64,000 nucleotides of DNA from positions 310,001 through 374,000 of the forward strand of contig NZ_PVTL01000003.1 in assembly GCF_003003265.1 (NCBI RefSeq), written 5' to 3'. The DNA comes from Glaciihabitans tibetensis. GTDB taxonomy: Bacteria; Actinomycetota; Actinomycetes; Actinomycetales; Microbacteriaceae. The notes below the pieces were generated by a model that saw only the letters and a program-made list of their open reading frames with translations, was not told the DNA's origin and searched no databases. Shown here piece by piece: positions 26,376 to 34,620 of this stretch (its first letter is position 1; the number at the start of each line of letters is the position of its first letter). The position numbers were made by a program, and so were the translations under genes.

Positions 26376-27466
26376 CCGGGGTGCTGCTTGCGGCCATCGG
26401 CGCGGCGCTCGCGTTCGGGCTGCACTGGGCCGTTCCGGCGATCCCCGCCCTCACCGCGTCGCTCGTGGTCGGTGTCGTCGTGGGGTGTGTGCCCGGCTTC
26501 CGGCCAGCGCTCGGCGGCCGCTTCGCCCCGGGGCTCGCGATGTCATCGAAACGACTGCTGCGCCTCGGGATCGTGCTGCTCGGGCTCAAACTCAGCCTCG
26601 GCGACATCGCAGAACTGGGATGGGTCGCGATCGTCGCAATCGTGGCGCTCGTTCTCGCCAGCTTCGGCCTCACGTTGTCGATTGCGCGGCTGTTCCGGCT
26701 CGAAGGGGACCAACCGGTTCTGCTCGCGGCGGGTTTCTCCATCTGTGGAGTGTCTGCAGTGGGTGCGGTCAGTGCCGCGCGGGGATCGGATCCGAAAGAC
26801 ACCGCAACGCCGGTGGCCCTCGTCACGCTCTACGGCACCGCCGCGATCGTGGTGCTGCCCGCCCTCGCGCCCGTCTTCGGTCTCGATGCCAGCCAGTTCG
26901 GACACTGGGTTGGCGCCAGCGTGCACGACGTCGGCCAGGTCGTCGCCACCGCACAAACGGGCGGAAGCGTGGCGCTCGCCAGCGCCGTGGTGGTCAAGCT
27001 CACGCGGGTGCTTACCCTCGCGCCCATGGTCGCCGTCATCTCGGTCGCGACCCGTCGCCGCACAGCCCGCGCCGCCGACGCAGCTGACGTGGCTCGCTCT
27101 GCTGACGTGGCTCGCTCTGCTGACGTGGCTCGCTCTGGCGACGTGGCTCGCTCTGGCGACGTGGCTCGCTCCGCCAGCACGGCAGCGCCCTTCCTGCCAC
27201 GCCCGCCGATCGTGCCCCTGTTCATCGTGGGGTTCGTCGCGCTGGTGCTCGTGCGGTCGTTCCTCCTGGTGCCCGAGCAGGTGCTTCGCGCCGCCGACTT
27301 TGTGCAGACGGTCTTCATTGCGATGGCGCTGTTCGGAATTGGCGCGTCGCTCCGGCTGGAGACCCTCGCCCGCTCCGGAGCGCGTGCCTTCGCCGCCGGA
27401 CTTCTCTCTTGGGCGCTGATACTGGTACTCGGTCTATGCTTCGTCTGGCTCTTCTCGGCAGCCTGA
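26348..27466 (+). CDS. YeiH-type putative sulfate exporter family transporter (PF03601)
   Basis: 372 residues, ten or so membrane helices. KRLLRLGIVLLGLKLSLGDI, FSICGVSAVGAVSAARGS and HWVGASVHDVGQVVATAQT fit the Cons_hypoth698/YeiH family. A cytoplasmic loop (about residues 245-275) holds five copies of the hexapeptide ADVARS or GDVARS, encoded by an 18-bp minisatellite. The start codon sits inside a 29-bp repeat. The substrate is only presumed to be a sulfur-containing anion. Confidence 0.85.
   Translation: MTSTWRGAIPGVLLAAIGAALAFGLHWAVPAIPALTASLVVGVVVGCVPGFRPALGGRFAPGLAMSSKRLLRLGIVLLGLKLSLGDIAELGWVAIVAIVALVLASFGLTLSIARLFRLEGDQPVLLAAGFSICGVSAVGAVSAARGSDPKDTATPVALVTLYGTAAIVVLPALAPVFGLDASQFGHWVGASVHDVGQVVATAQTGGSVALASAVVVKLTRVLTLAPMVAVISVATRRRTARAADAADVARSADVARSADVARSGDVARSGDVARSASTAAPFLPRPPIVPLFIVGFVALVLVRSFLLVPEQVLRAADFVQTVFIAMALFGIGASLRLETLARSGARAFAAGLLSWALILVLGLCFVWLFSAA
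27083..27172. repeat. 18-bp minisatellite, five copies, inside the transporter gene
   Basis: Five adjoining units, GCTGACGTGGCTCGCTCT (three) and GGCGACGTGGCTCGCTCT/C (two), encode (A/G)DVARS. Unit length keeps the frame. Confidence 0.9.
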
Positions 27467-27648
27467 AAAAGCGCGCGAAGAAGGGTAAATCGCTTCGTCC
27501 ACGCCAGTGACGAACCCAGTGACGAACCCAGTGGCAAATTAGTGCGCCGAACAGACGCCGGTATGGGTTACGGTTCGGGAATCTTCTGGGTAGAACGACC
27601 GGTTGACCAGGTTTTTGTCTGAACTTGTCAACCCTTTCCCCAAACTTA

Positions 27649-27664
27649 TCGAATATTTGTTCTA
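27649..27664. promoter_or_regulatory. SOS-box-like site upstream of the HNH gene
   Basis: TCGAATATTTGTTCTA, 30 bp before the HNH start, matches the actinobacterial LexA consensus TCGAAC-N4-GTTCGA at 10 of 12 positions. 13E12/DUF222-type genes in mycobacteria are known to carry SOS boxes, which supports the call. Confidence 0.6.
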
Positions 27665-27693
27665 ATGTCGGTGGGTGGGTGTGAGGTAAGGGT

Positions 27694-29592
27694 ATGACAA
27701 GTTCAGTCGACCCGCCGGACGACAGGTTCGCCCCTGATCCTGCCGACGATCCGCCACCCCACGAGCCTGTGTCGTCGGGTCATGACGCTGCACGCGACAT
27801 CGTTGGCGATGCTGCCGTTGAGCGGGAGTTCCGTAATGGTCTCCCAGTGGTTCGGTGCCACTTTGCGACCGGGTGGGATTCCGAGGCGCAGTGGAAGAAC
27901 GAGGTGGCGATCCTGCTGGAGCAGGCCCAGCAGGCCCGGCCGACACCGGCGGTTGTCGACCCGAACCTGGGCGTGTTGGATGATGCCCAGTTCGCAGAAT
28001 GGGCTTCCGCCCACCCTCTGGGCGCGTCCAGTGATTCCACCGAATCGACTGACTGCGGTGGCTCCTCCGACTCCTCCGGCTCCTCTGGCTCCATCGACGC
28101 CAGCGTTCTGTATGACCCTCGTGCAGTGGCGGCGGAGAAGGACGCGATCACAGAACAGCTGATTGACCTCGATAGAGAAGAAGCGACCCTGCATGCGCGG
28201 CGCACCCGACTGTTCGAGCAATACCGTGTTTTATCCGTTCGAGCGGTGCAGGGCGCGCAGCAGTTCAGGGCGGGGGCCGAGAAGGCGGGATGGAACGCGG
28301 AGGTCATTGCCCGGCGGGAAATGATCACAGAGCTGGCTACGGCGACCCATAAGTCGGAGAACGGTATCGCGCAGCTGATCAATGAGGCCGAGATCCTCTG
28401 CGCCACCCTCCCCTCCACGATGATCGCCTTGACGGAGGGGGCGATGAGTTACCGGCACGCCTCGGTGATCGCCTCGCAGGCGAAAGATGTACCCGAGGAG
28501 ATGCGTCCCGATTTTGAAGACGCGGTTGTCCCGGTCGCTGCGGCATCGACGGTGTCGCAGCTGAAGTCCCGGGCACGTATTGTCCGGGAGCGGCTGCACC
28601 CGGAGAGCATTGATAGCCGGAAAAAGAAAGCTGTTCGCGGGCGCTACATGGAGGTTGACCCTGCCGAAGACGGCATGGCGATGCTGTCGGTAAAGCTCAC
28701 AGCGGTGGATGCTGTCGGGATCTACAACCGCTACACCGACACCGCGCGGAGCCTGCAAACCAAGGACGAAAAGCGCACCCTCGGACAACTTCGTGTGGAC
28801 GCGTTCCGTGATGTCGCGATCAATGGCACCATCCCTACTGATTCTCCCAACCGCACCACCAACCCTGAGACCGACGGAGAGGCGGACACTCTTGGAGAAG
28901 CGGGCGAGGGTGTTGTGATGGCCGGACTGGCTGCCACCGGGATCACCGCCACGGTGATGATCATGGTTCCCGCCCTCACCGCCCTCGGCCGGTCAGATGA
29001 GCCGGCGACCCTGGAAGGGTATGGTCCGATCGATCTAGACACCGCGATGGAACTCGCCGCAGGCGCCCCGTCCTGGATTCGGGTATTGACCCACCCGGAG
29101 ACGGGAGTAGTGATGTCGGTCGGGAACACCCGGTACAAGATTCCGGCGGCGATGCGGATGTGGTTACGGATCAGGGACTTGATCTGCCGATTCCCGGGCT
29201 GCAATCGGTCTGCGAAACATTGTGATGTCGACCACATCGTCGATTGGCAGTACGGCGGACATACCAGTACCGACAATCTTCAACATCTTTGTGCTGGTCA
29301 CCATCATGTTAAGGGTTACACCAGTTGGTCGGTGCGGTACTTGGAGAACGGCACAATCGAGTGGATTTCCCCTGCGGGGCGCACGCACACCACCGACCCT
29401 GCTGTTCCGATCCAGTTCACCATCAACGCCGACACTGCCAACGGGGTGGAAGGCGACGATGAAGGAGAGGTGGATGAGACTGCGGAGGCGACACCGGCGT
29501 ACGGATTCCTCGAGGCGTGGAACCAACTTGAGGCCGACAGCGATGACGACGGCTGGTACAACCCACCCTCCGACGCGCCCACACCCTTCTAA
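27694..29592 (+). CDS. DUF222 HNH endonuclease (13E12 repeat type)
   Basis: 632 residues. A Ser/Asp-rich N-terminal region (about 110-140) precedes the DUF222 helical region (about 150-440, with KSENGIAQLINEAEIL). The C-terminal HNH nuclease has RDLICRFPGCNRSAKHC and DVDHIVDWQYGGHTSTDNL, then HLCAGHHHVKG (Cys pairs for zinc and the HNH triad). A Glu/Asp-rich tail ends the protein. Multiple copies are common in actinobacterial genomes and behave like mobile or damage-linked genes. No terminal repeats were found around this one. Confidence 0.88.
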   Translation: MTSSVDPPDDRFAPDPADDPPPHEPVSSGHDAARDIVGDAAVEREFRNGLPVVRCHFATGWDSEAQWKNEVAILLEQAQQARPTPAVVDPNLGVLDDAQFAEWASAHPLGASSDSTESTDCGGSSDSSGSSGSIDASVLYDPRAVAAEKDAITEQLIDLDREEATLHARRTRLFEQYRVLSVRAVQGAQQFRAGAEKAGWNAEVIARREMITELATATHKSENGIAQLINEAEILCATLPSTMIALTEGAMSYRHASVIASQAKDVPEEMRPDFEDAVVPVAAASTVSQLKSRARIVRERLHPESIDSRKKKAVRGRYMEVDPAEDGMAMLSVKLTAVDAVGIYNRYTDTARSLQTKDEKRTLGQLRVDAFRDVAINGTIPTDSPNRTTNPETDGEADTLGEAGEGVVMAGLAATGITATVMIMVPALTALGRSDEPATLEGYGPIDLDTAMELAAGAPSWIRVLTHPETGVVMSVGNTRYKIPAAMRMWLRIRDLICRFPGCNRSAKHCDVDHIVDWQYGGHTSTDNLQHLCAGHHHVKGYTSWSVRYLENGTIEWISPAGRTHTTDPAVPIQFTINADTANGVEGDDEGEVDETAEATPAYGFLEAWNQLEADSDDDGWYNPPSDAPTPF

Positions 29593-29885
29593 GCCGGGCC
29601 GCGCCACCAGACAGCATCAGAAACAGGTAGGACACACACTCGACGGATCACCAAAGGGTCGCGCGGGCCGCGCGGCACAATGGCGCCGGCGCCGACGCTG
29701 GGTTCGTCGCCCTAGTTTCTGGTTTCCAGGAGGTGTAACTGATCTGAACACGCGGATAAGTTTCTCGCTCCCGCTTGTCGCCGTCCCTGTTGGGCTGCTT
29801 CACTGGACGGCGTCGTACAAGTCTAAGTTATTGTCATGTTTCCGTCTGGGCGCTGCGCTTTGTCGACAGGAGGGATGCCACGCAC

Positions 29886-30626
29886 GTGAGCTTTGGGGCA
29901 GGCTACTCAGCCGCGCTATGCCTCGCGGTATTCGCGGTGGTGATGGCCGGGACATCCGCCCACGCCCTCGACCCAGACGACAACGGCGACGCGCCCCAAC
30001 CCGCAGCTTCTGCACTCACGCTTGACCCTGAAGATCGGTCGTCAGTCGCGGCGGTCATGGCGGAGAGCCGATCACGGGGGCTCGACGTGAAATGGCTGCG
30101 TCTCGCGGGCCCCGGCGGGGTGGGTGAGATCAACGTTCCGCGGGGCAGTACCCCGACGGAGGTAGAGCGCACCGTTGATTCGCTTTTTGCGAAAGCTGGC
30201 ACTACGACCCCGTTTGTTGTGGGTGTGCGGGTCTCCGCCGGGGCAGATCATGAGCACGCAGCTCCGTCGGTCAGCTGGGCGACGAGCGTGCCGGAGGCCG
30301 CAGGGCCATACTTCGTCGAGGGCCGTGCCGCTGACGGTTGCGAGCTCGCGTCGAGGCATCTCGGTATCAGCCACCCCGACCTGCTGAGCGGTTCGGCACG
30401 GAACACGTACTACTTCACGCTCGCTGCGGGTTCGATTCTCGGCTCCACATATACCGACTACAGCGTGTCTTCACGGGTGCTTCTCAAGCGAAACCAATTC
30501 ACACTGATACCGGCGCGCGCGCATCCACACGATCGGACGATCCTCCGGGTGTGGGCAAGCGGGCAGGCCATCTTTCTCCGCCCGACGATGGGCTACAGCG
30601 ACCGTTGCACGCGGAACCGGTCCTGA
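29886..30626 (+). CDS. Secreted protein of unknown function
   Basis: 246 residues from GTG 29886, with AGGAGGG about 10 bases upstream; an upstream in-frame ATG at 29775 lacks such a site. A signal peptide (YSAALCLAVFAVVMAGTSAHA is 21 long; core LCLAVFAVVMAG) is followed by an acidic linker and a domain with SRGLDVKWLRLAGPGGVGEI. The last ~100 residues contain aromatic beta-like text and two or three cysteines. No family is recognised. It is 2 bp upstream of a frameshifted membrane-protein gene. Confidence 0.6.
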   Translation: MSFGAGYSAALCLAVFAVVMAGTSAHALDPDDNGDAPQPAASALTLDPEDRSSVAAVMAESRSRGLDVKWLRLAGPGGVGEINVPRGSTPTEVERTVDSLFAKAGTTTPFVVGVRVSAGADHEHAAPSVSWATSVPEAAGPYFVEGRAADGCELASRHLGISHPDLLSGSARNTYYFTLAAGSILGSTYTDYSVSSRVLLKRNQFTLIPARAHPHDRTILRVWASGQAIFLRPTMGYSDRCTRNRS

Positions 30627-30628
30627 TC

Positions 30629-31259
30629 GTGGTGAAGCCATTCGACCCGGCACACCCAGCGGGCGGCGTTCACACCGCACGAGACGCCCGGGACATCAAC
30701 CGACTGGTGGGCCGCTTTGTGGCGGCCATCGCGCTACTGGCGGCGGTCGCGCTGGTGCCAACCACCTCGGCGTTCGTCGGGGGTGCGTTGGAATATTTCG
30801 GGTTGCCCGAGTGTCCCGTCCAAACGGCCCTCCCGTGTCGCCGACATGCGGTTGGTGTCTGGTTGGCCTTTTTCGCCGCGGTCGGGCTTCCGATTGTCGT
30901 CGTCGAGTACATCGTGTTTGCCTGCGCCGCGCGCGTGTACTTCGACGATCACGCTGCATGGGAGCATGGCCGTCTCGCCGTGCGCTGGGGGCTGGCTGCG
31001 ACCCTCCCTGCTGCCGCCGTCCTCGCTGCGGCAGCTACGGCCGTGATCGCCTGGGTATGGGTCAGCGTGTTGTTTCTAGTGCCGTTTGCTCACGGTGCGT
31101 ATGGGCAAGGCGCATTCTGTTACGTGCGCAGTTTTCGCGGTGATCGCCGTCGTGCTCTCGCCGTTCACCTTCCTGCCACCCGTACTGATCCTTTACGCGG
31201 CCGTACTGACGATGTCGGGAGTTCACGCGCTGTCTGTCTCCCAGCCTGGACGTCCATGA
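30629..31259 (+). pseudogene. Integral membrane protein with a +1 frameshift
   Basis: From GTG 30629 the frame encodes four membrane helices (VGRFVAAIALLAAVALVP, VWLAFFAAVGLPIVVVEYIV and more). Near 31110-31120 membrane-protein coding moves to the next frame (CAVFAVIAVVLSPFTFLPPV, ending LSVSQPGRP, stop 31257-31259), while the original frame turns Arg-rich. Either the gene is broken or the assembly has a one-base error here. The start follows the secreted protein's stop by 2 bp. Confidence 0.65.
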
Positions 31260-31269
31260 GACAGATCAG

Positions 31270-31560
31270 TGAGGTCGCGTGACCACGCGACTTCGCGGTG
31301 CAGCGCGAGAAAAGCCAGGCTTGCTCAGCACCTGAGCGCGCGGCATGCGCCATTGCCCACATTGCGAGTCGAGAACCCGCACCCGCCGCGCGTCGCGTGG
31401 GCGCGACGGCGACGCTACGGATCAGCGCGTGCGCGCCGTCCGGACTCAGCTCGTATGAAGTCGCGGAAGCCGTCGGTGTCAGTCGCTGCGAGCTGTTCGA
31501 ACGGCACATCGACCATTCTGATGCACGGGAACCCGACCGACGCGAGATTTCCTCTAGCAT
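31270..31560 (-). pseudogene. GNAT acetyltransferase remnant
   Basis: One minus frame contains the acetyl-CoA-binding core: LIRSVAVAPTRRAAGAGSRL followed by AMWAMAHAARSGAEQAWLFS. The matching N-terminal part (FPCIRMVDVPFEQLAATDTD, then GFRDFIRAESG) lies in a different frame just upstream, and the segment that should link them is missing. The fragment abuts the 7-bp repeat array. It resembles ArsN2-like GNAT proteins but is no longer a full gene. Confidence 0.55.
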
Positions 31561-31564
31561 TGTG

Positions 31565-31640
31565 CCGCAGCCCGCAGCCCGCAGCCCGCAGCCCGCAGCC
31601 CGCAGCCCGCAGCCCGCAGCCCGCAGCCCGCAGCCCGCAG
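31565..31640. repeat. Heptanucleotide array, about eleven copies of CCCGCAG
   Basis: Ten perfect CCCGCAG units (31571-31640) are preceded by a six-base partial unit. The 7-bp period is not a multiple of three. The array sits directly 5' of the GNAT remnant (minus strand) and 74 bp before a small plus-strand ORF. Confidence 0.95.
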
Positions 31641-31722
31641 GGTAGCCGGGAGAACGGGCGCGTAGCGAATCGCGGGGAACTTCCGGGTAACGAAGAGAAT
31701 TAGCTGTCCGAGAGTGGTGACT

Positions 31723-31896
31723 ATGACGCACGCAACTGGCATCGTGTTCTTCTTCCTCATCCACGTCGGTCTTCTCGCGGCCTTGACGCTGTGGCTGTAC
31801 TGGCCCGGACTCAGCCGGGAGCGCAGGCGCCGCCGATTGCCCGTGTTTTACAGCCTTCTGCTCGGCATCTTGATTGAAATGCGATCGTGGGCATAA
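31723..31896 (+). CDS. Possible small membrane protein
   Basis: 57 residues (60 from the ATG at 31714) with a strong N-terminal helix (GIVFFFLIHVGLLAALTLWL) and an Arg-rich middle followed by a weaker hydrophobic end. No family and only a weak ribosome-binding site. Confidence 0.35.
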   Translation: MTHATGIVFFFLIHVGLLAALTLWLYWPGLSRERRRRRLPVFYSLLLGILIEMRSWA

Positions 31897-31956
31897 TCGT
31901 CTTCTCCTGAACAAGGAGTCGATCCGCGCGCCTGCCACGCCGGTCATCGCCAACTC

Positions 31957-33012
31957 TTAGCGCGCGGTCGCCGCGTTGCGGGCAGCGAGCTGCGCGAACG
32001 CCTGGGTGAGCTCGGGCGGGCCGATGACGTCGATGTCGGTGTCAAACCGGTTAAGCGCGGCGGCAAGGGCGACCCACGACCAGGACCCGACCTCGAGGCT
32101 GCACCGGTCAGGACCGAGGTCTTCGACCGTGCCGTCGCCGGCAAACGGAAGAACGTAGCTCGCCGGCCGGTGCAGGATGACTTTGCCGGTGCAGGGCCAC
32201 ACGTTGGCCCGCGGCGATCCTTTGAGGATCGGCGATCCTTTGAAGATCGCGGACACGTACTCGGAGACGTCGCCGCCGGGAATCTCGCGCTGCGAAAAGC
32301 GCGGGCCGGTTGGCGTGCGCGGGGTGACGCGGTCGGCGCGGAAGACGCGCCAGTCGTCGCGGTCGAGGTCCCACGCGACCAGGTACCACCGGCCGGTCGA
32401 GGTCACCAGGTGGTGCGGCTCGACCCGTCGCGGCGCTTCGGGCTCGCGGTCGGGCTTGAACGCGGGCTGGTCGTGACCGTCACCGTCACCGGCGGTGGCG
32501 GTGGCGGTGGTGGTCGAGCGACGGCTCGCGTAGTCGAAGCGAAGTACCTCCCGCGCGCGGGCGGCCGCGGAGATCGCAATGAGTACCTCCGGAGACACCG
32601 GATCGTTCGCTGCGCTACCGGGGCCGAGCGGGATCGTCGTGAACGAGAGCGCGTCGAGGCGGTGGCGCAGTCGTGAGGGCATAACCTGCCGCACGGTAGT
32701 CAGGGCGCGAAAAGCGGCCTCCTCGATACCGACGCCGCTGACGCTCGCGGATCGCAACGCGACAGCCAGGGCGATGACCTGATCGTCGTCGAACAGGAGG
32801 GGCGGCAGCTCGCTGCCCGCGTCGAGACGGTAGCCGCCGTCCGGCCCCATCGTCGCCTGGATGCTGTATCCCATCTCGCGCAGCCGGTCGACGTCGCGGC
32901 GCACAGTGCGGTGGCTGATGCCGAGGCGGTCGGCGAGCACAGAGCCCGGCCAGTCGCGCCTGGTCTGCAGCAGCGACAGCAGATTAAGCAGGCGGGAGGT
33001 GGTCGTCGTCAT
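31957..33012 (-). CDS. WYL-domain transcriptional regulator (YafY type)
   Basis: 351 residues. An N-terminal HTH-11 (LADRLGISHRTVRRDVDRLR) is followed by the linker GPDGGYRLD, a WYL domain with HLVTSTGRWYLVAWDLDRDD and a C-terminal WCX region. Two local insertions are visible: a Thr/Ala/Asp-Gly-rich run near residue 190 and a duplicated KGSP segment near 270 (18-bp repeat). It is divergent from the VOC gene, a common regulator-target pair. Confidence 0.9.
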   Translation of the reverse strand: MTTTTSRLLNLLSLLQTRRDWPGSVLADRLGISHRTVRRDVDRLREMGYSIQATMGPDGGYRLDAGSELPPLLFDDDQVIALAVALRSASVSGVGIEEAAFRALTTVRQVMPSRLRHRLDALSFTTIPLGPGSAANDPVSPEVLIAISAAARAREVLRFDYASRRSTTTATATAGDGDGHDQPAFKPDREPEAPRRVEPHHLVTSTGRWYLVAWDLDRDDWRVFRADRVTPRTPTGPRFSQREIPGGDVSEYVSAIFKGSPILKGSPRANVWPCTGKVILHRPASYVLPFAGDGTVEDLGPDRCSLEVGSWSWVALAAALNRFDTDIDVIGPPELTQAFAQLAARNAATAR

Positions 33013-33034
33013 GGATTCGAGTCTAGGCGTGGTC

Positions 33035-33053
33035 TAGGACCGAAACTGTCCTA
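33035..33053. promoter_or_regulatory. Inverted repeat between WYL regulator and VOC gene
   Basis: TAGGAC-N7-GTCCTA is a perfect 6-bp dyad in the divergent intergenic region, 23 bp before the WYL start. It is the best candidate for the regulator's operator. Confidence 0.5.
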
Positions 33054-33117
33054 CACGGCTGGCAGGGTGGATGTTGTCGGGGAGAAACCCAGGCGACATT
33101 CTCACTTTGGAGTAGAC

Positions 33118-33585
33118 ATGAGTATCAAGACCACAACGCACCTCAACTTCCGCGGCGACGCCCGCGCGGCTCTTGAGTTCTACCAGTCCGTCTTCGGGGG
33201 CCAGGTCACGATCGCGACCTACGGCGACTTCGGAATGCCCAAGGAGGCCCCCGGCGCCGACGACGTCGTCTTCGGTCAAGTCGAGACCGCGGATGGCTTC
33301 CGGGTGATGGCGTATGACATTCCCGGGCTTGCCGCGAAATCATCCGAGAGCGCGGGCTCGACGCACCGTGAGAACGGCGTCACCATCACCGACCAGCCCT
33401 TTTTCGTGTCCGTCCGGGGAGAGGGCCTCGACGAGGTGCAGGGCTACTGGAGCAAGTTGTCCGTCGGCGCCGCGGTCGTCGAGCCCCTCGCGGCATCCGC
33501 CTGGAGCCCCGGCTTCGGCATGCTCACCGACAGCTTCGGGGTGACCTGGATCCTCGACGTCGCCGCCGAGTACAGCGCCGAGTAG
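33118..33585 (+). CDS. VOC-family (PhnB-like) protein
   Basis: 155 residues from ATG 33118. LNFRGDARAALEFYQSVFGG, GDFGMP, VMAYDIPG and DSFGVTWILD fit the PhnB/3-demethylubiquinone-methyltransferase-like glyoxalase fold. The C-terminus (EYSAE) and stop codon are built from the first units of a 13-bp repeat array. Confidence 0.85.
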   Translation: MSIKTTTHLNFRGDARAALEFYQSVFGGQVTIATYGDFGMPKEAPGADDVVFGQVETADGFRVMAYDIPGLAAKSSESAGSTHRENGVTITDQPFFVSVRGEGLDEVQGYWSKLSVGAAVVEPLAASAWSPGFGMLTDSFGVTWILDVAAEYSAE

Positions 33586-33699
33586 TACGGCCGAGTACTA
33601 CAGCGCCGAGTAGCACGGCCGAGTAGTACGGCCGAGTAGTACGGCCGAGCAGTACAGCCGGGTAGTGCCGCGCCCGGGAGGACAGCGCCGAGTAGTCCT
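33565..33699. repeat. 13-bp tandem repeats over the VOC stop codon
   Basis: About nine units of GCCGAGTAGTACG and variants run from the last VOC codons to 33699. The TAG in the second unit is the VOC stop. Because 13 is not a multiple of three, unit changes after the stop have no coding effect, but changes before it would. Confidence 0.8.
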
Positions 33700-33775
33700 C
33701 CACGGTGTCGCGGCGCGGGGCTGAACCTCCCGCGCCGCGACATCCACCTTCATAAATCACGCCGAAATGGAGCGC

Positions 33776-34492
33776 CTATAAGAGCCCGGCTGAGACGGAG
33801 GTGGACCCGCGTCGGATTCGTTTCGGGCTGTCAATCGCGGAAAATCCCCTGATGATCAGCCACAGCGCGAGTCCGAGCTCCCAGGCGAACACCGGAAGCG
33901 CCGCTAGCAGGCCCGTGGTGGAGAACTGTCCGTAGAGGCCGAAGATCACCGCGACCGTCGACAGGGTGATTGCCGCTCCGCCCACCAGCCCCAGCAGGGC
34001 GAGCGGCCGGGGAACCAGTCGGGAGCCGTACATGAGCGAGGCCAGGAGCAGCGAGCCGACCCCGAGGGCGAATCCCGGGCCGAACAGCAGGGTGCCGTCC
34101 TGGAGTGCGAGCAAAGCGCCGGCCACCGTCTCCCGCGCCGCATCGTTGCTTCCGCCCGGCTGCTGCCGCAGCATGAGCACCGTCAGGAGGCTGAGGGTTC
34201 CGACCGCGACGATCGCCGCCTCCAGGATTCGCGCGGCGACGTAGGCCAGCGCCAGGGCCTCGTTCTGTCGCTTGAGAACGGGGTACGCGGCGACAGCGGT
34301 GCCGACGACCGCGATGATCAGCACCACCTCGAACAGAACTCCGACGTACACGCTGGTGGCCGGGTCAGACTCGAGGACGAAGGCTGGGTTTCCCAGGACC
34401 GGACGGTAAAGCAGCCGACCAACGATCGCGCCGACCTCCGTGAGAAGGAAGAGCACGCCGATTATGATTGCCGTTTTGCGGGTGGGGTCCAT
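33776..34492 (-). CDS. DUF4386-like membrane protein
   Basis: 238 residues from ATG 34492 with AGGAGATC upstream. Six membrane helices. MDPTRKTAIIIGVLFLLTEV and YVAARILEAAIVAVGTLSLL match DUF4386. Function is unknown. It is divergent from the TetR regulator, whose operator-like palindromes lie in its promoter. Confidence 0.8.
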   Translation of the reverse strand: MDPTRKTAIIIGVLFLLTEVGAIVGRLLYRPVLGNPAFVLESDPATSVYVGVLFEVVLIIAVVGTAVAAYPVLKRQNEALALAYVAARILEAAIVAVGTLSLLTVLMLRQQPGGSNDAARETVAGALLALQDGTLLFGPGFALGVGSLLLASLMYGSRLVPRPLALLGLVGGAAITLSTVAVIFGLYGQFSTTGLLAALPVFAWELGLALWLIIRGFSAIDSPKRIRRGSTSVSAGLL

Positions 34493-34527
34493 GTGATCTC
34501 CTGAGTCGGTGTGGGGTAGCAACAGCC

Positions 34528-34581
34528 AGGTGTACGGTGTACACCTATTCACTCTGACCGTAAGGTGTACGGTGTACTCCT
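34528..34581. promoter_or_regulatory. Two tandem palindromic operators of the TetR regulator
   Basis: AGGTGTAC-GGT-GTACACCT (34528-34546) is a perfect 8-bp dyad. AGGTGTAC-GGT-GTACTCCT (34563-34581) is the same with one mismatch, 35 bp further on. They lie between the divergent DUF4386 and TetR genes, the expected site for autoregulation. Confidence 0.8.
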
Positions 34582-34620
34582 GTCAAGAGTCGAGGCGGCT
34601 GGCAATGCGGAGGTAGCGAA

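Noticed and set aside
27694-29592. Mobile element with terminal repeats around the HNH gene
   Set aside because: No inverted or direct terminal repeats or target duplication could be seen at either side.
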